Source: Legionellales bacterium (lineage in GTDB: Bacteria; Pseudomonadota; Gammaproteobacteria; Berkiellales; Berkiellaceae). From it: a stretch of 27,602 bases of DNA. Below, piece after piece: positions 16,701 through 24,190 of the stretch. Both the position numbers and the translations under genes were made by a program. The stretch lies in contig JAHFQF010000006.1 in assembly GCA_023266435.1 (NCBI GenBank), positions 1-27,602 of the forward strand, given 5' to 3'. Numbering within the stretch: position 1 is the first letter of the stretch; every line of letters starts with the position of its first letter. The notes below the pieces were generated by a model. The model worked only from the letters and a program-made list of their open reading frames with translations, was not told where the DNA came from and made no database searches.

Positions 16701-16788
16701 ATCTTACTGGAGGCTTGCTTCCTGTAATATGGTACAGAAGTTTGATGTCGTGCGTTTAAACAATGCGCCAAACAAGCCATCCATTTGA
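13726..16788 (+). CDS. Unrecognised 1020-aa protein inserted between zapA and ygfB
   Basis: I do not recognise the family. 1020 residues without a signal peptide or an obvious transmembrane pair; one hydrophobic stretch around residues 298-311 (LSQFLIILLPTQL) may be buried. Most of the chain looks helical. A low-complexity Ser/Thr/Asp segment at residues 880-897 (SRSSSTDSF then acidic residues) looks like a disordered linker separating a large N-terminal body from a C-terminal helical unit of about 110 residues that ends in a short polar tail. No catalytic motif, P-loop or zinc cluster is evident. ATG 13726 is the first start of the frame and has only a weak GTGGG site. The modular layout and the position in otherwise conserved gene order are compatible with a secreted effector of an intracellular bacterium, but I see no acidic E-block type secretion signal at the C-terminus. 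Confidence 0.8.
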   Translation: MSGNTREGWGHWAARMIKLAAHATFRVTFTPFPILNQGLVRTLIGTDEDPRLLHLASYALCGQACHSWEEVLARLPAAAQQQFDVAAIRDDEVRRQQSVAIQNYRELLMAPQPIVAGMSNQLGEIVFSLCADLFETYEDGENHQDIRLRPSVSEDQLKLSKALISICIGYTVVLEKFRHKTLRQEVWNAVRSFFNNRYALMQQLSHIERDSFIPILKPAFTEWLQSLKVPLEIIQEIFDPDIQTLVGEHGLPIARVRLRETTKLLLIQHYPEAYFLYQKSFQTAYQETNVPFLGWMLRLSQFLIILLPTQLASGQPLFMQALTDSFGKNWEQLDDFLNRIEQLMGTLSQSIQYREGGDLLYPAGLFGNDTAMSGLLKTVDNNSIIPPMLGKAVHMIRLVRDILSIRRTVFSGTQARGRVAGSPPVPFPQQALVLTEKLRALSMQNAQDWRYFCEQRQFQVEEASSPLSIYALIHETFDEKILDALRKSPEYFAKLPESKQNYHAIIQSFSHGSLFQAEGFLLDIIDETIQAYCEKQPAGSVSKLMITRYLNMNPVDKAKARQQLTAEQKKEIFGRLFEELILVEKDTTKQRQLVELKKGTHLVYTSQDPNISEGHFRQLVKGLITHDDDPAFAAELRKHCVNVEEPTVGFDLKDTYHEQLACLKTLQTTQAYAGFIRAIQKTNDYFNNPDHGRRLQTKSYAGRFSYSRHDCDERMKSWKDVLDNLSSYLKEPSGIKKLERFLLFLDQEIYKFKGFHVPFYGKLNWFCKQDWEWEGANWVILRMRFRSLLKSFRRFTCLHSRYANHLIAVRSTFKNLIYLHEVQPQVAAQDPIDALRVFNVVSLRQLEKACPQVIAELAEEERDWLDLNVGTAQATTRPTMSRSSSTDSFVSADDADPVELSVSAHGVAVKSTAHFPEQRHFNELASALETVSTFYETGYRSYNPKETPAAGNQLVFRVWRNAHDSAETILDTLEEVKLRQAALLQAQEGQILSYWRLASCNMVQKFDVVRLNNAPNKPSI

Positions 16789-17000
16789 CTCATTGGGTGG
16801 GAGCAGTGGAGAATATACCCAAGACAATTTGATTTTAGGCAGGATGGGGGCGAGTCTACGGATAAAATAACCTCCTGAAATCTACATAACATGGACAGTG
16901 TCGTAGATTCTCGTTATGCTCTCAGGGAATGTTGTTATAGGTATACCCAAGTATTTTTAGTAACCGTTTAATGCTTACATTGTTATGATAAGGGATCACT
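16789..17000. other. Intergenic region before ygfB with direct repeats and a hairpin
   Basis: 212 nt with no supported gene. TATACCCAAG occurs twice as direct repeats (16814-16823 and 16942-16951). Between them AATCTAC (16879-16885) pairs perfectly with GTAGATT (16903-16909). No T run follows, so it is not a standard terminator. A ribosome site AAGGG for ygfB is at the right edge; a TATGAT there is too close to the ATG to serve as a -10 box. Confidence 0.45.
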
Positions 17001-17585
17001 ATGAGTTCCACCGTGCAGTATCCAGACTATGACAGTTTACAGAATGATTTGGCCACTCGGCAGGCTGTCATTTGCCCCTCTGAAATGCATGGGATTATCA
17101 CAGGACTGATTGCTGGCTCTAGGCAATACAATGTGGATGCTTGGTTAGCTTTTTTATTGCAAGAAATGGATGTGGATGAGAAGACTCAGGTGGATGAACT
17201 ACTTTTAGTGCATCAACTTGTAAATGCCACGCTAGAGTATATTGGCGACATGGCCTTGGAGTTGCCAATTTACCTGCCAGAGGATAGCGCTCCGATGAAA
17301 ATGCGGATGCAGGCCTTGTCTGCTTGGTGTCAAGGATATCTATATGGCTTAGGCGTCTCACAAGTAGGGGATGCCTGGCTTGAGGGTAAGCAAATTCAAG
17401 AAGTATTTGAAGACATCACTGCGATTGCCAGAGAGCCGTTGGAAGTGTTAGAGTCCGCCTTAGAAAACGAAGATACTGAAAAAGATTATTTTGAATTAGT
17501 AGAATATTTAAAAGTAGCCGCCGCACTGATTTTTGCAACGCTCTATGACTACAACCAAGAGGATGTTGCTGTCTCGGTGCAATAG
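17001..17585 (+). CDS. ygfB: YgfB/UPF0149 family protein
   Basis: 194-residue member of the UPF0149 (YgfB) family, small helical proteins of poorly known function; a Pseudomonas member has been reported to influence expression of peptidoglycan-recycling and beta-lactam resistance genes. Seen: the N-terminal segment around MHGIITGLIAG and the family signature WCQGYLYGLG near residues 108-117, followed by an acidic C-terminal half with a final helix rich in Glu and Asp. The ribosome site AAGGGAT lies just before the ATG. It heads the ygfB-pepP-ubiH-ubiI run known from E. coli; pepP begins 15 nt later. Confidence 0.9.
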   Translation: MSSTVQYPDYDSLQNDLATRQAVICPSEMHGIITGLIAGSRQYNVDAWLAFLLQEMDVDEKTQVDELLLVHQLVNATLEYIGDMALELPIYLPEDSAPMKMRMQALSAWCQGYLYGLGVSQVGDAWLEGKQIQEVFEDITAIAREPLEVLESALENEDTEKDYFELVEYLKVAAALIFATLYDYNQEDVAVSVQ

Positions 17586-17600
17586 GTATAAGGAAGCACC

Positions 17601-18902
17601 ATGACTTTTGACTATAAGGTGCGGCGAGCACAGCTGTTAGCAAACATGCCTTTGAACAGCGTAGCGTTTTTGTTCGCTAGCCCCCAACAATACCGCAACC
17701 ATGATACAGAGCACCGCTTTCGTCAAGATAGCAGCTTTTACTATTTGACTGGACTCAATGAGCCTGACCTGATTTTACTTTTAGTCAAAACAGCACGGGA
17801 TCAACAAGATATTTTATTTTGCCACCCTTATGATGAGCGTGTTACCACTTGGCTGGGTGCCAGAGTCACAGCGGAAGACATGGTCACGCAAGGCTTTGAT
17901 CAAGCTTACGCACTCCCTCAATTCGACGCACAAGCAACGAGTTTACTGGCCGGCAAAGAGGTCGTTTTTTCTCTTTGGGATCATGCGGAAGGACCCAATC
18001 AGCAAGTCTTAACTTTTTTAAAAAAATTAAAGGATAATCCACGTAAAGGATTGATCACACCGCATGCTTGGCAAGATCTGGGGCCACTTTTATATGAGCA
18101 ACGCGTCATTAAATCGCCAGAGGAAATTCAACTCATACAGCAAGCAGTGGATATTTCTGTAGAAGCGCACAAAGCACTGATGACCATGCCGCAGAAAGTG
18201 GGACTTCATGAATACACATTAGAGGCAAAATTATTAGAGAGCTTCTATCAACGTGGTGCCAGTGACTGTGCCTATCCTTCCATAGTGGGTGCAGGGGATA
18301 ATGCTTGTGTTTTGCACTATCATCAAAATCGCTCACGAATTGAAGCAAAGGATTTAATTTTAATCGATGCGGGTGCTGAGTATGGTTTTTATGCCTCCGA
18401 TATTACACGCACTATACCAGCGACGGGACGATACACTACGCAGCAAAAAGAACTTTATCAAGTGGTCCTAGCGGCGCAGCTGGCAGGGATTGCTGCTTGC
18501 CAAGTCGGCAAACCATATGATCAAATTCAAGAAGCGTTATTGGCAGCCATGATTCCGGGACTATTAGATCTCGGGATTTTAAAAGGCTCTGTCGATGAAG
18601 TATTGAGCACCCAATCTTATCAAGCGGTTTATATGCATAGTTCCGGTCATTATTTGGGTCTGGATGTGCATGATTGTGGCAGTTATAAGAAAGGTTCACA
18701 GTGGCGACTGTTAGAGCACAACATGGTGTTAACGGTAGAGCCAGGTGTTTATATTCGCAGAGGTCATCCCACTGTTTCTGAAAAATGGCATGGATTAGGC
18801 ATTCGTATTGAGGATGATATTTTAATTAGTAAAAAAGGGCCTTGTGTTTTATCGGAAGCGTTGCCTAAAACCATTGAGGCCATTGAAGAGCTAGCAGTTT
18901 AA
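17601..18902 (+). CDS. pepP: Xaa-Pro aminopeptidase (aminopeptidase P)
   Basis: Manganese-dependent peptidase that removes an N-terminal residue preceding proline; cytosolic. 433 residues, close to the E. coli PepP length. The pita-bread fold metal ligands are all present: Asp256 in IDAGAEY, Asp267 in SDITRTIP, His350 in SSGHYLGLDVHD, Glu380 in VEPGVY and Glu404 in RIEDD, matching the spacing of the E. coli enzyme. The N-terminal domain begins FLFASPQQYRNHDTEHRFRQ, also family-like. Ribosome site AAGGAAG is upstream of the ATG. ubiH starts 4 nt after the stop, the usual gammaproteobacterial order. Confidence 0.96.
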   Translation: MTFDYKVRRAQLLANMPLNSVAFLFASPQQYRNHDTEHRFRQDSSFYYLTGLNEPDLILLLVKTARDQQDILFCHPYDERVTTWLGARVTAEDMVTQGFDQAYALPQFDAQATSLLAGKEVVFSLWDHAEGPNQQVLTFLKKLKDNPRKGLITPHAWQDLGPLLYEQRVIKSPEEIQLIQQAVDISVEAHKALMTMPQKVGLHEYTLEAKLLESFYQRGASDCAYPSIVGAGDNACVLHYHQNRSRIEAKDLILIDAGAEYGFYASDITRTIPATGRYTTQQKELYQVVLAAQLAGIAACQVGKPYDQIQEALLAAMIPGLLDLGILKGSVDEVLSTQSYQAVYMHSSGHYLGLDVHDCGSYKKGSQWRLLEHNMVLTVEPGVYIRRGHPTVSEKWHGLGIRIEDDILISKKGPCVLSEALPKTIEAIEELAV

Positions 18903-18906
18903 AACG

Positions 18907-20097
18907 ATGTCAAACCTCACTAAAAGCCAGAGCAAATCCTATCGCATTGCCATTGTAGGTGGGGGGCTGATGGGTGCAACATTAGCAGCTTTTTTAGCAC
19001 CCAGCCAGGCAGAAATTTATGTGCTTGATAATCAGCCGCGTGAGAAAGCGTATCAAAGTACACACGTCATTGCGTTGTCTGCCGGAGCTAGTGCATGTTA
19101 TGCCCATTGGCTGCAGTCCGATCTCTTTGCAGAAATTTCGACTAAAATTCAACGCGTTGAAACCACGGCACAAGGTGGTGCAGGAAAAGTCGTATTTACT
19201 GCCTCAACTTTGAATGTCGAGTATCTGGGATTAGTACTCAATGCGTCTGCATTGCTACGCGCTTTACACCAAACACTGGCTCAGCATAGGCATTGTCATT
19301 GGCTAGAATCAACGACCTGTCAGACTATTCGCTCGTTAGAGTCTGGTGTGACATTACACTATACGACGTCTGATGCGACTTTGCAGACATTGACCGTGGA
19401 CTTATGTCTGATTGCAGATGGCATGCATTCTCCGCTCACGAAGCAACTAGGTTTCGGCACCCAAGTACATCAGTATCATCAGTCAGCCATTGTGGGTCAA
19501 TGTAGCTCGGTTTTGCCGCACAGGGGAGTTGCCTATGAGCGTTTTTTAAAAACGGGTGCATTGGCGTTGTTGCCTTTTGGTGAGCGTGGTTTTTGGTATG
19601 TGTTGGTAGTTGATGAGACAACAACGCCTGCTTGGTTAGCAATGCACGACACAGTATTTTTATTCTATCTAAATGAACAGATGGGGTATCGTGTGGGTCT
19701 CATCACCGCGGCTAATTCGCGCCATGCCGTGTCTTTAAGTCAAACTTTAGCGCCAGCTGTAGTCGCAAATCGTTGTCTGGTGATGGGGAATGCCGCGCAT
19801 AGTTTACATCCACTGGCTGCACAAGGGTTTAACCTCAGTGTGATGGATGCCCATCATTTGGCTACCCTGTTTCAAAATTTTTCAAAGACAGAGCAAGGGG
19901 CCATACAAACGGTCCTGCAAAGCTATCAACAACAGGTTGCCACCTACCAGCAGCGAGTCATTCAAGCAGTGCATGGGTTGGCAGTCATGGGCACACAAGC
20001 TTGGTTGTCTCCATTCAAATCTTTAGGGCTCTCTTGTATAGGACAGTTACCTACGGTGCAGGAATCGATCGCCACTTGGTCCTTAGGGCGTTATTAA
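18907..20097 (+). CDS. ubiH: FAD-dependent ubiquinone-biosynthesis hydroxylase UbiH
   Basis: Flavoprotein monooxygenase of ubiquinone biosynthesis; in E. coli UbiH hydroxylates the ring of the octaprenyl intermediate at C1. 396 residues. Seen: FAD dinucleotide motif VGGGLMGAT (Gly18-Gly23), the DG segment in LIADGMHSPL, and the FAD-binding block MGNAAHSLHPLAAQGFN. The GNAA variant in place of the common GDAA matches E. coli UbiH and separates it from the next paralogue. Starts 4 nt after pepP and ends 1 nt before the next gene, without an obvious ribosome site of its own, so translation is probably coupled. Confidence 0.92.
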   Translation: MSNLTKSQSKSYRIAIVGGGLMGATLAAFLAPSQAEIYVLDNQPREKAYQSTHVIALSAGASACYAHWLQSDLFAEISTKIQRVETTAQGGAGKVVFTASTLNVEYLGLVLNASALLRALHQTLAQHRHCHWLESTTCQTIRSLESGVTLHYTTSDATLQTLTVDLCLIADGMHSPLTKQLGFGTQVHQYHQSAIVGQCSSVLPHRGVAYERFLKTGALALLPFGERGFWYVLVVDETTTPAWLAMHDTVFLFYLNEQMGYRVGLITAANSRHAVSLSQTLAPAVVANRCLVMGNAAHSLHPLAAQGFNLSVMDAHHLATLFQNFSKTEQGAIQTVLQSYQQQVATYQQRVIQAVHGLAVMGTQAWLSPFKSLGLSCIGQLPTVQESIATWSLGRY

Positions 20098-20098
20098 C

Positions 20099-21292
20099 AT
20101 GCGAACTTTTCAAATTGCAATTGTGGGTGCGGGCGTCATTGGGCAAACATTGGCAATTACATTAGCGCGTCTTGGTTTCTCTGTATTACTGATCGAGCAG
20201 CGGCCGCTTATGACGGATATGCCGAGTCAAGAAGACGCTTGGCGTGAGCGATGTGTTGCATTAAATTTAGAAAGCCAACAATTATTAAAGCAATGTGGTG
20301 TCAACTGGGATCGCTTGGGTCCCTTTTGTCAGAATTACTCAAAGATGCAAGTTTGGGATGCTGATAGTACTGCCAGCATCGATTTTTTAGCAACCGAGTT
20401 GTATCTAGAATCCTTGGGATGCATTTTGCCTACCAGTGCGCTCAGTGTCTGTTTAAGTGATTGTTTGCAAGCCTACCCTAACATTTGCATTTTAGCGCCT
20501 CACTGTGTGCAAACGTATCGTATGAATGCAGACTCGGTGACGGTATGTTGTGAAAAGACTGAGCATACAGTTCAATTGGTCGTAGCTGCAGAAGGTGTGC
20601 GTTCACAATTACGTGAATTATTTGGTTTTCAAATGCAAACTTGGGACTATCAGCAAGCTTCTGTGGTGGCCACGATTCAAGTGACACAAGGTGACGCGCA
20701 CTGTGCCTATCAGCAATTTCAGGGTGTAGAGGGTCCTATTGCATTATTGCCGTTACCTAAACCCAATTGGTATAGTTTGGTTTGGAGCACTACACCGGCT
20801 CACGCAACCGTATTGTGCGCAATGGAGAGAGCTGATTTTGCGCAAGCCTTAAAGCAGGTTACCATGGGATTTTTTGGTGACATCACTTGCTTGACTGAGC
20901 CAAAGCAACATCCGTTGGTAATGCAGCACACTAAAGAGTATTTTCGTGAACGCTGTGTGTTAGTTGGGGACAGTGCGCATTCCGTACACCCATTAGCAGG
21001 CTTAGGTATGAATTTAGGTCTAAAGGATGTTAAAGTATTAGCGACTGTTTTGTCGGTGGCGAAACAACAACAAAGAGACTTGGCAGACAGTGCTGTGTTA
21101 AAGCAGTATCATCAAAGTCGATATCCAGAGGTATGGGAAGTCATTGCGTTTCTAGAAGTGATCAAGCGCAGTTTTTCTTCTGGACATCCTGTGATGCGTC
21201 AGTTACGAGAGTTGGGCCTAGGCTTTGTTGCTAAGCAACCTTGGTTGAAAAAACAATTTATGAAAGTTGCAATAGGAATTGTATCAGGATGA
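20099..21292 (+). CDS. ubiI: FAD-dependent ubiquinone-biosynthesis hydroxylase (UbiI/VisC-like)
   Basis: Second flavin hydroxylase of the same family, 397 residues. In E. coli the neighbour of UbiH is UbiI (VisC), which acts at ring position C5. Seen: FAD motif VGAGVIGQT near the N-terminus, MQVWDAD as in UbiI proteins, WDYQQASVVATI, and VGDSAHSVHPLAGLGMNLG with the standard GD. UbiI and UbiF are close paralogues, so the exact ring position rests on position next to ubiH rather than on the sequence. The stop overlaps the gcvT start by 4 nt (ATGA), coupling ubiquinone and glycine cleavage genes. Confidence 0.88.
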   Translation: MRTFQIAIVGAGVIGQTLAITLARLGFSVLLIEQRPLMTDMPSQEDAWRERCVALNLESQQLLKQCGVNWDRLGPFCQNYSKMQVWDADSTASIDFLATELYLESLGCILPTSALSVCLSDCLQAYPNICILAPHCVQTYRMNADSVTVCCEKTEHTVQLVVAAEGVRSQLRELFGFQMQTWDYQQASVVATIQVTQGDAHCAYQQFQGVEGPIALLPLPKPNWYSLVWSTTPAHATVLCAMERADFAQALKQVTMGFFGDITCLTEPKQHPLVMQHTKEYFRERCVLVGDSAHSVHPLAGLGMNLGLKDVKVLATVLSVAKQQQRDLADSAVLKQYHQSRYPEVWEVIAFLEVIKRSFSSGHPVMRQLRELGLGFVAKQPWLKKQFMKVAIGIVSG

Positions 21293-22389
21293 AACAAACA
21301 CCACTGTATGCTTGCCACGTTGCCCAGAATGCTCACATGGTAGCGTTTGGAGAGTGGGAAATGCCTATGCATTACGGCTCTCAAATTCAAGAACATTTAA
21401 ATACTAGACGCGAAGCAGGTATGTTTGATGTGTCACACATGGTCGTCACAGACATTCAAGGTACCGAAGCGTCTCATTTCTTACGTAGTATTTTGAGTAA
21501 TGATGTTGCAAAGATTCAACCCAATCAAGCTTTGTATAGTTGTTTATTGCACCATGAAGGCGGGGTGTTGGATGATCTCATTGTCTATCAGTTGGCTGCT
21601 AATCACTATCGTTTGATCACGAACTCAGTGACCCGTGAAAAAGTCAGCCTTTGGCTAAATCAATTGGCACAGGATTTTCAGATTACTCTGCATCCACAAA
21701 CGCAGTACGCATTAATTGCTGTGCAGGGGCCACAAGCCATTGAGTTAGTATCACGTCAATTCACCGCATCGGGGCTGAATGCCAGAATCCAAAACTTAAA
21801 ATCCTTTACAGCGTTGCAGACTGAGCATTGTTTTATTGCACGCACAGGGTATACAGGTGAGCCTGGGGTGGAAATTTTATTATCTGCCGAAGCTGGCGTG
21901 ACCTTATGGCACAGCTTAGCTGAAGCTGGTGTGTCTCCGTGTGGTTTGGGTGCAAGGGATACGTTACGCCAAGAAGCGGGTTTGAACCTGTATGGCCAAG
22001 AAATGGATGAAACGACAAATCCTTATGAAGCAAATTTAGGTTTTACGATTGATTTGAATGATTCGAATCGCAATTTCATTGGTAAACAGGCTGTGATTGC
22101 TATGCAAGCGCAAGCACAGTTTAAATTGGTAGGTTTGGTGGGCGATAAAAGTCAGATCATGCGCCGTCATGCGCCTGTTTTTTTAGCGGATAAGACCGAG
22201 GGTATTGTAACCAGTGGCACGTATTCTCCCAGCTTAAATTGCGCCATTGCTTTTGCGCGCATCCCTAAGCAACCGATTGCCGAGGTTGAGGTCATGGTTC
22301 GCCGTTGTCCAGTACAGGCGCGAGTCGTCAGGTTGCCTTTTGTGCGACAAGGACGCGCCACATTTGCATCTATACTCAAAGCGATTTGA
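21289..22389 (+). CDS. gcvT: Glycine cleavage system T protein (aminomethyltransferase)
   Basis: Tetrahydrofolate-dependent T protein: releases ammonia from the aminomethyl group on lipoyl-H protein and makes 5,10-methylenetetrahydrofolate. 366 residues from ATG 21289 (MKQTPLYACH), the usual N-terminus of the family; the longer open frame from 21241 only adds residues read out of the end of ubiI. Seen: FGEWEMPMHYGSQIQEH, REAGMFDVSHM, HEGGVLDDLIVY with catalytic Asp96, GLGARDTLRQEAGLNLYGQEMD, and a C-terminal barrel region with VTSGTYSPSL. It overlaps the ubiI stop by 4 nt, so there is no room for a dedicated glycine riboswitch leader. Confidence 0.96.
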   Translation: MKQTPLYACHVAQNAHMVAFGEWEMPMHYGSQIQEHLNTRREAGMFDVSHMVVTDIQGTEASHFLRSILSNDVAKIQPNQALYSCLLHHEGGVLDDLIVYQLAANHYRLITNSVTREKVSLWLNQLAQDFQITLHPQTQYALIAVQGPQAIELVSRQFTASGLNARIQNLKSFTALQTEHCFIARTGYTGEPGVEILLSAEAGVTLWHSLAEAGVSPCGLGARDTLRQEAGLNLYGQEMDETTNPYEANLGFTIDLNDSNRNFIGKQAVIAMQAQAQFKLVGLVGDKSQIMRRHAPVFLADKTEGIVTSGTYSPSLNCAIAFARIPKQPIAEVEVMVRRCPVQARVVRLPFVRQGRATFASILKAI

Positions 22390-22440
22390 TTTAGGCTGGG
22401 TATAGTAATAATGCTTTGCAATCTTAAGAGGAGGTAACTC

Positions 22441-22833
22441 ATGTCACAAACACTTACTATTCCAGAAGAGCTTCGTTATACAGAAACGCATGAATGGTGC
22501 CGGTTAGAAAATGGCTTGGTCACAGTGGGTATCACACACCACGCACAAGAATTACTGGGAGACTTGGTTTACGTTGAGTTACCAGAGGTAGAGCAAACTG
22601 TCAGTGTGGGTGAGGAGATTTGTGTAGTAGAGTCTGTCAAAGCAGCCTCAGACGTGTATGCGCCTCTGGCAGGCAGAGTCATTGCGGTTAATACGGATTT
22701 GGCCGCTTCGCCTGAATTGGTGAATCAACAGCCATATAGCGGTGGTTGGTTGTTTAAATTGCAAGTTGTGGATGTGCATGCATTAGATGCCTTATACACA
22801 GCGGCAGCGTATGCTGAACAAGTGGAAGGCTAA
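22441..22833 (+). CDS. gcvH: Glycine cleavage system H protein
   Basis: Lipoylated carrier that shuttles the aminomethyl group between the P, T and L proteins. 130 residues, typical. The lipoylation lysine is Lys67 in the motif ESVKAASDVYAPL. Other family segments: YTETHEWCR, VGITHHAQELLGDLVYVELPEV and GGWLFKL. It has the strongest ribosome site in the window, AGAGGAGGT ending 6 nt before the ATG, fitting the need for more carrier than enzyme. The 51-nt gap after gcvT shows no clear promoter. gcvPA follows after 2 nt. Confidence 0.97.
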   Translation: MSQTLTIPEELRYTETHEWCRLENGLVTVGITHHAQELLGDLVYVELPEVEQTVSVGEEICVVESVKAASDVYAPLAGRVIAVNTDLAASPELVNQQPYSGGWLFKLQVVDVHALDALYTAAAYAEQVEG

Positions 22834-22835
22834 TC

Positions 22836-24179
22836 ATGCCATTTATTCCTCATACGCCTAGTGACATCCAGTCCATGCTTCAAGCGTTGTCGATTTCATC
22901 GATTGATGCTTTGTTTAAAGAAATTCCTACTCATTTAAAAGTGGATAGTATTCCAAACATGCCTGCTGGTATGACAGAAATGGAAGCCATGCAGCATTTT
23001 TCAAAGCAACTCGCTTTGGACAAAAGTGTACAGTGTTTTATTGGCGCGGGTGCTTATCAGCATTATATTCCTGCAGCAGTTTGGGAAATTGTCTCTCGTG
23101 GAGAGTACTTGACTGCTTATACCCCCTATCAAGCAGAGGCCTCACAAGGGACACTACAGCTTTTATGGGAATATCAAAGCATGATGTGTGCTTTGATGCA
23201 GCTGGATGTGTCGAATGCCTCTTTATATGATGGGGCAACCGCTGTGGCTGAAGCCGCTTTAATGGCGTGTCGGTTGCATCGTAAACAAGCACAGGCAATC
23301 ATTGGCGTACCGTTAAGCCTACATCCACACTATCGACAAGTGCTAAAAAGTATCGTCGCGCGCGAGCACATCGAATTGGTAGAGTTTGGTTTTGATGCAG
23401 ACGGCCGTACACAAGTCCCGGCGTCCATGGAAAACCTCACAGCGCTGATTATCCCTCAACCCAATTTTTTCGGTGTCTTAGAAGACGTTGATCGTCTAAC
23501 AGATTGGGCGCATGCTCAAGGTGCGTATGCCATCGCTGCTGTGAATCCTTTAAGCATGAGTTTGTTGAAGCCACCTGGTCAATGGGGACAGCGTGGAGTA
23601 GACATTGCTTGTGGTGAAGGACAGCCGCTGGGTGTGCCTTTGGCATCCGGTGGGCCTTATTTTGGTTTCATTTGTTGCCAAATGCCTTTAGTGCGTCAAT
23701 TACCTGGCCGCATTGTAGGGCGTACAGAAGATCTGGATGGTAAGGTTGGTTATACCTTGACGTTGCAAGCACGCGAGCAGCACATTCGCCGTGCGAAGGC
23801 CACCTCTAACATTTGTACAAATCAAGGGCTCTTGGTGACGGCAGCAACTGTGTACATGAGTTTATTAGGCGGGCTTGGTTTACAAAATACAGCTGCAGTG
23901 TGTGCGCATCGATTAGCCAGTTTCTCAGAAAAACTACAATCAATTCCTGGTGTAAAGCCATTATTTCGTAGCCATCACTTCCATGAAATGGTAATTACTT
24001 TACCCAAACCAGTTTCTGAGGTCGCGGATCGCATGTTGGCTGCAGGATTTTTAGCCGGATATCCTCTGCAGAATGATTATCCGCAGTTAGATAATGCACT
24101 TTTGATTTGTACGACAGAATTAAACAGTGAAGAGCAATGCACACAGTATTGTCAGGCACTCAGTCAGATTCTCCTTTAA
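22836..24179 (+). CDS. gcvPA: Glycine dehydrogenase (decarboxylating) subunit 1
   Basis: N-terminal half of the glycine cleavage P protein, 447 residues. With subunit 2 it decarboxylates glycine with pyridoxal phosphate and loads the aminomethyl group on GcvH. Seen: MPFIPHTPSDIQSML, FIGAGAYQHYIPAAVW, YTPYQAEASQGTLQLLWEYQ, LYDGATAVAEA, and RTEDLDGKVGYTLTLQAREQHIRRAKATSNICTNQ-type blocks late in the chain. The PLP lysine is in the second subunit. E. coli uses a single fused protein of about 950 residues, whereas this genome has the split form. Starts 2 nt after gcvH. Confidence 0.97.
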   Translation: MPFIPHTPSDIQSMLQALSISSIDALFKEIPTHLKVDSIPNMPAGMTEMEAMQHFSKQLALDKSVQCFIGAGAYQHYIPAAVWEIVSRGEYLTAYTPYQAEASQGTLQLLWEYQSMMCALMQLDVSNASLYDGATAVAEAALMACRLHRKQAQAIIGVPLSLHPHYRQVLKSIVAREHIELVEFGFDADGRTQVPASMENLTALIIPQPNFFGVLEDVDRLTDWAHAQGAYAIAAVNPLSMSLLKPPGQWGQRGVDIACGEGQPLGVPLASGGPYFGFICCQMPLVRQLPGRIVGRTEDLDGKVGYTLTLQAREQHIRRAKATSNICTNQGLLVTAATVYMSLLGGLGLQNTAAVCAHRLASFSEKLQSIPGVKPLFRSHHFHEMVITLPKPVSEVADRMLAAGFLAGYPLQNDYPQLDNALLICTTELNSEEQCTQYCQALSQILL

Positions 24180-24190
24180 GCAGGTGTGTC

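Noticed and set aside
6471..16788. Type IV (Dot/Icm) effector assignment for the three unknown proteins
   Set aside because: Context makes it tempting, but none of the C-termini shows an acidic E-block, no eukaryotic-like domain is recognised, and no secretion genes lie in the window. Kept only as a hypothesis.
16984..16989. TATGAT as a -10 box for ygfB
   Set aside because: It lies only 11 nt before the ATG, so the transcript would lack the ribosome site; no -35 match either.
21180..21290. Glycine riboswitch before gcvT
   Set aside because: gcvT starts inside the ubiI stop codon, and the upstream sequence is fully explained as ubiI coding; no aptamer-like tandem fold is visible.
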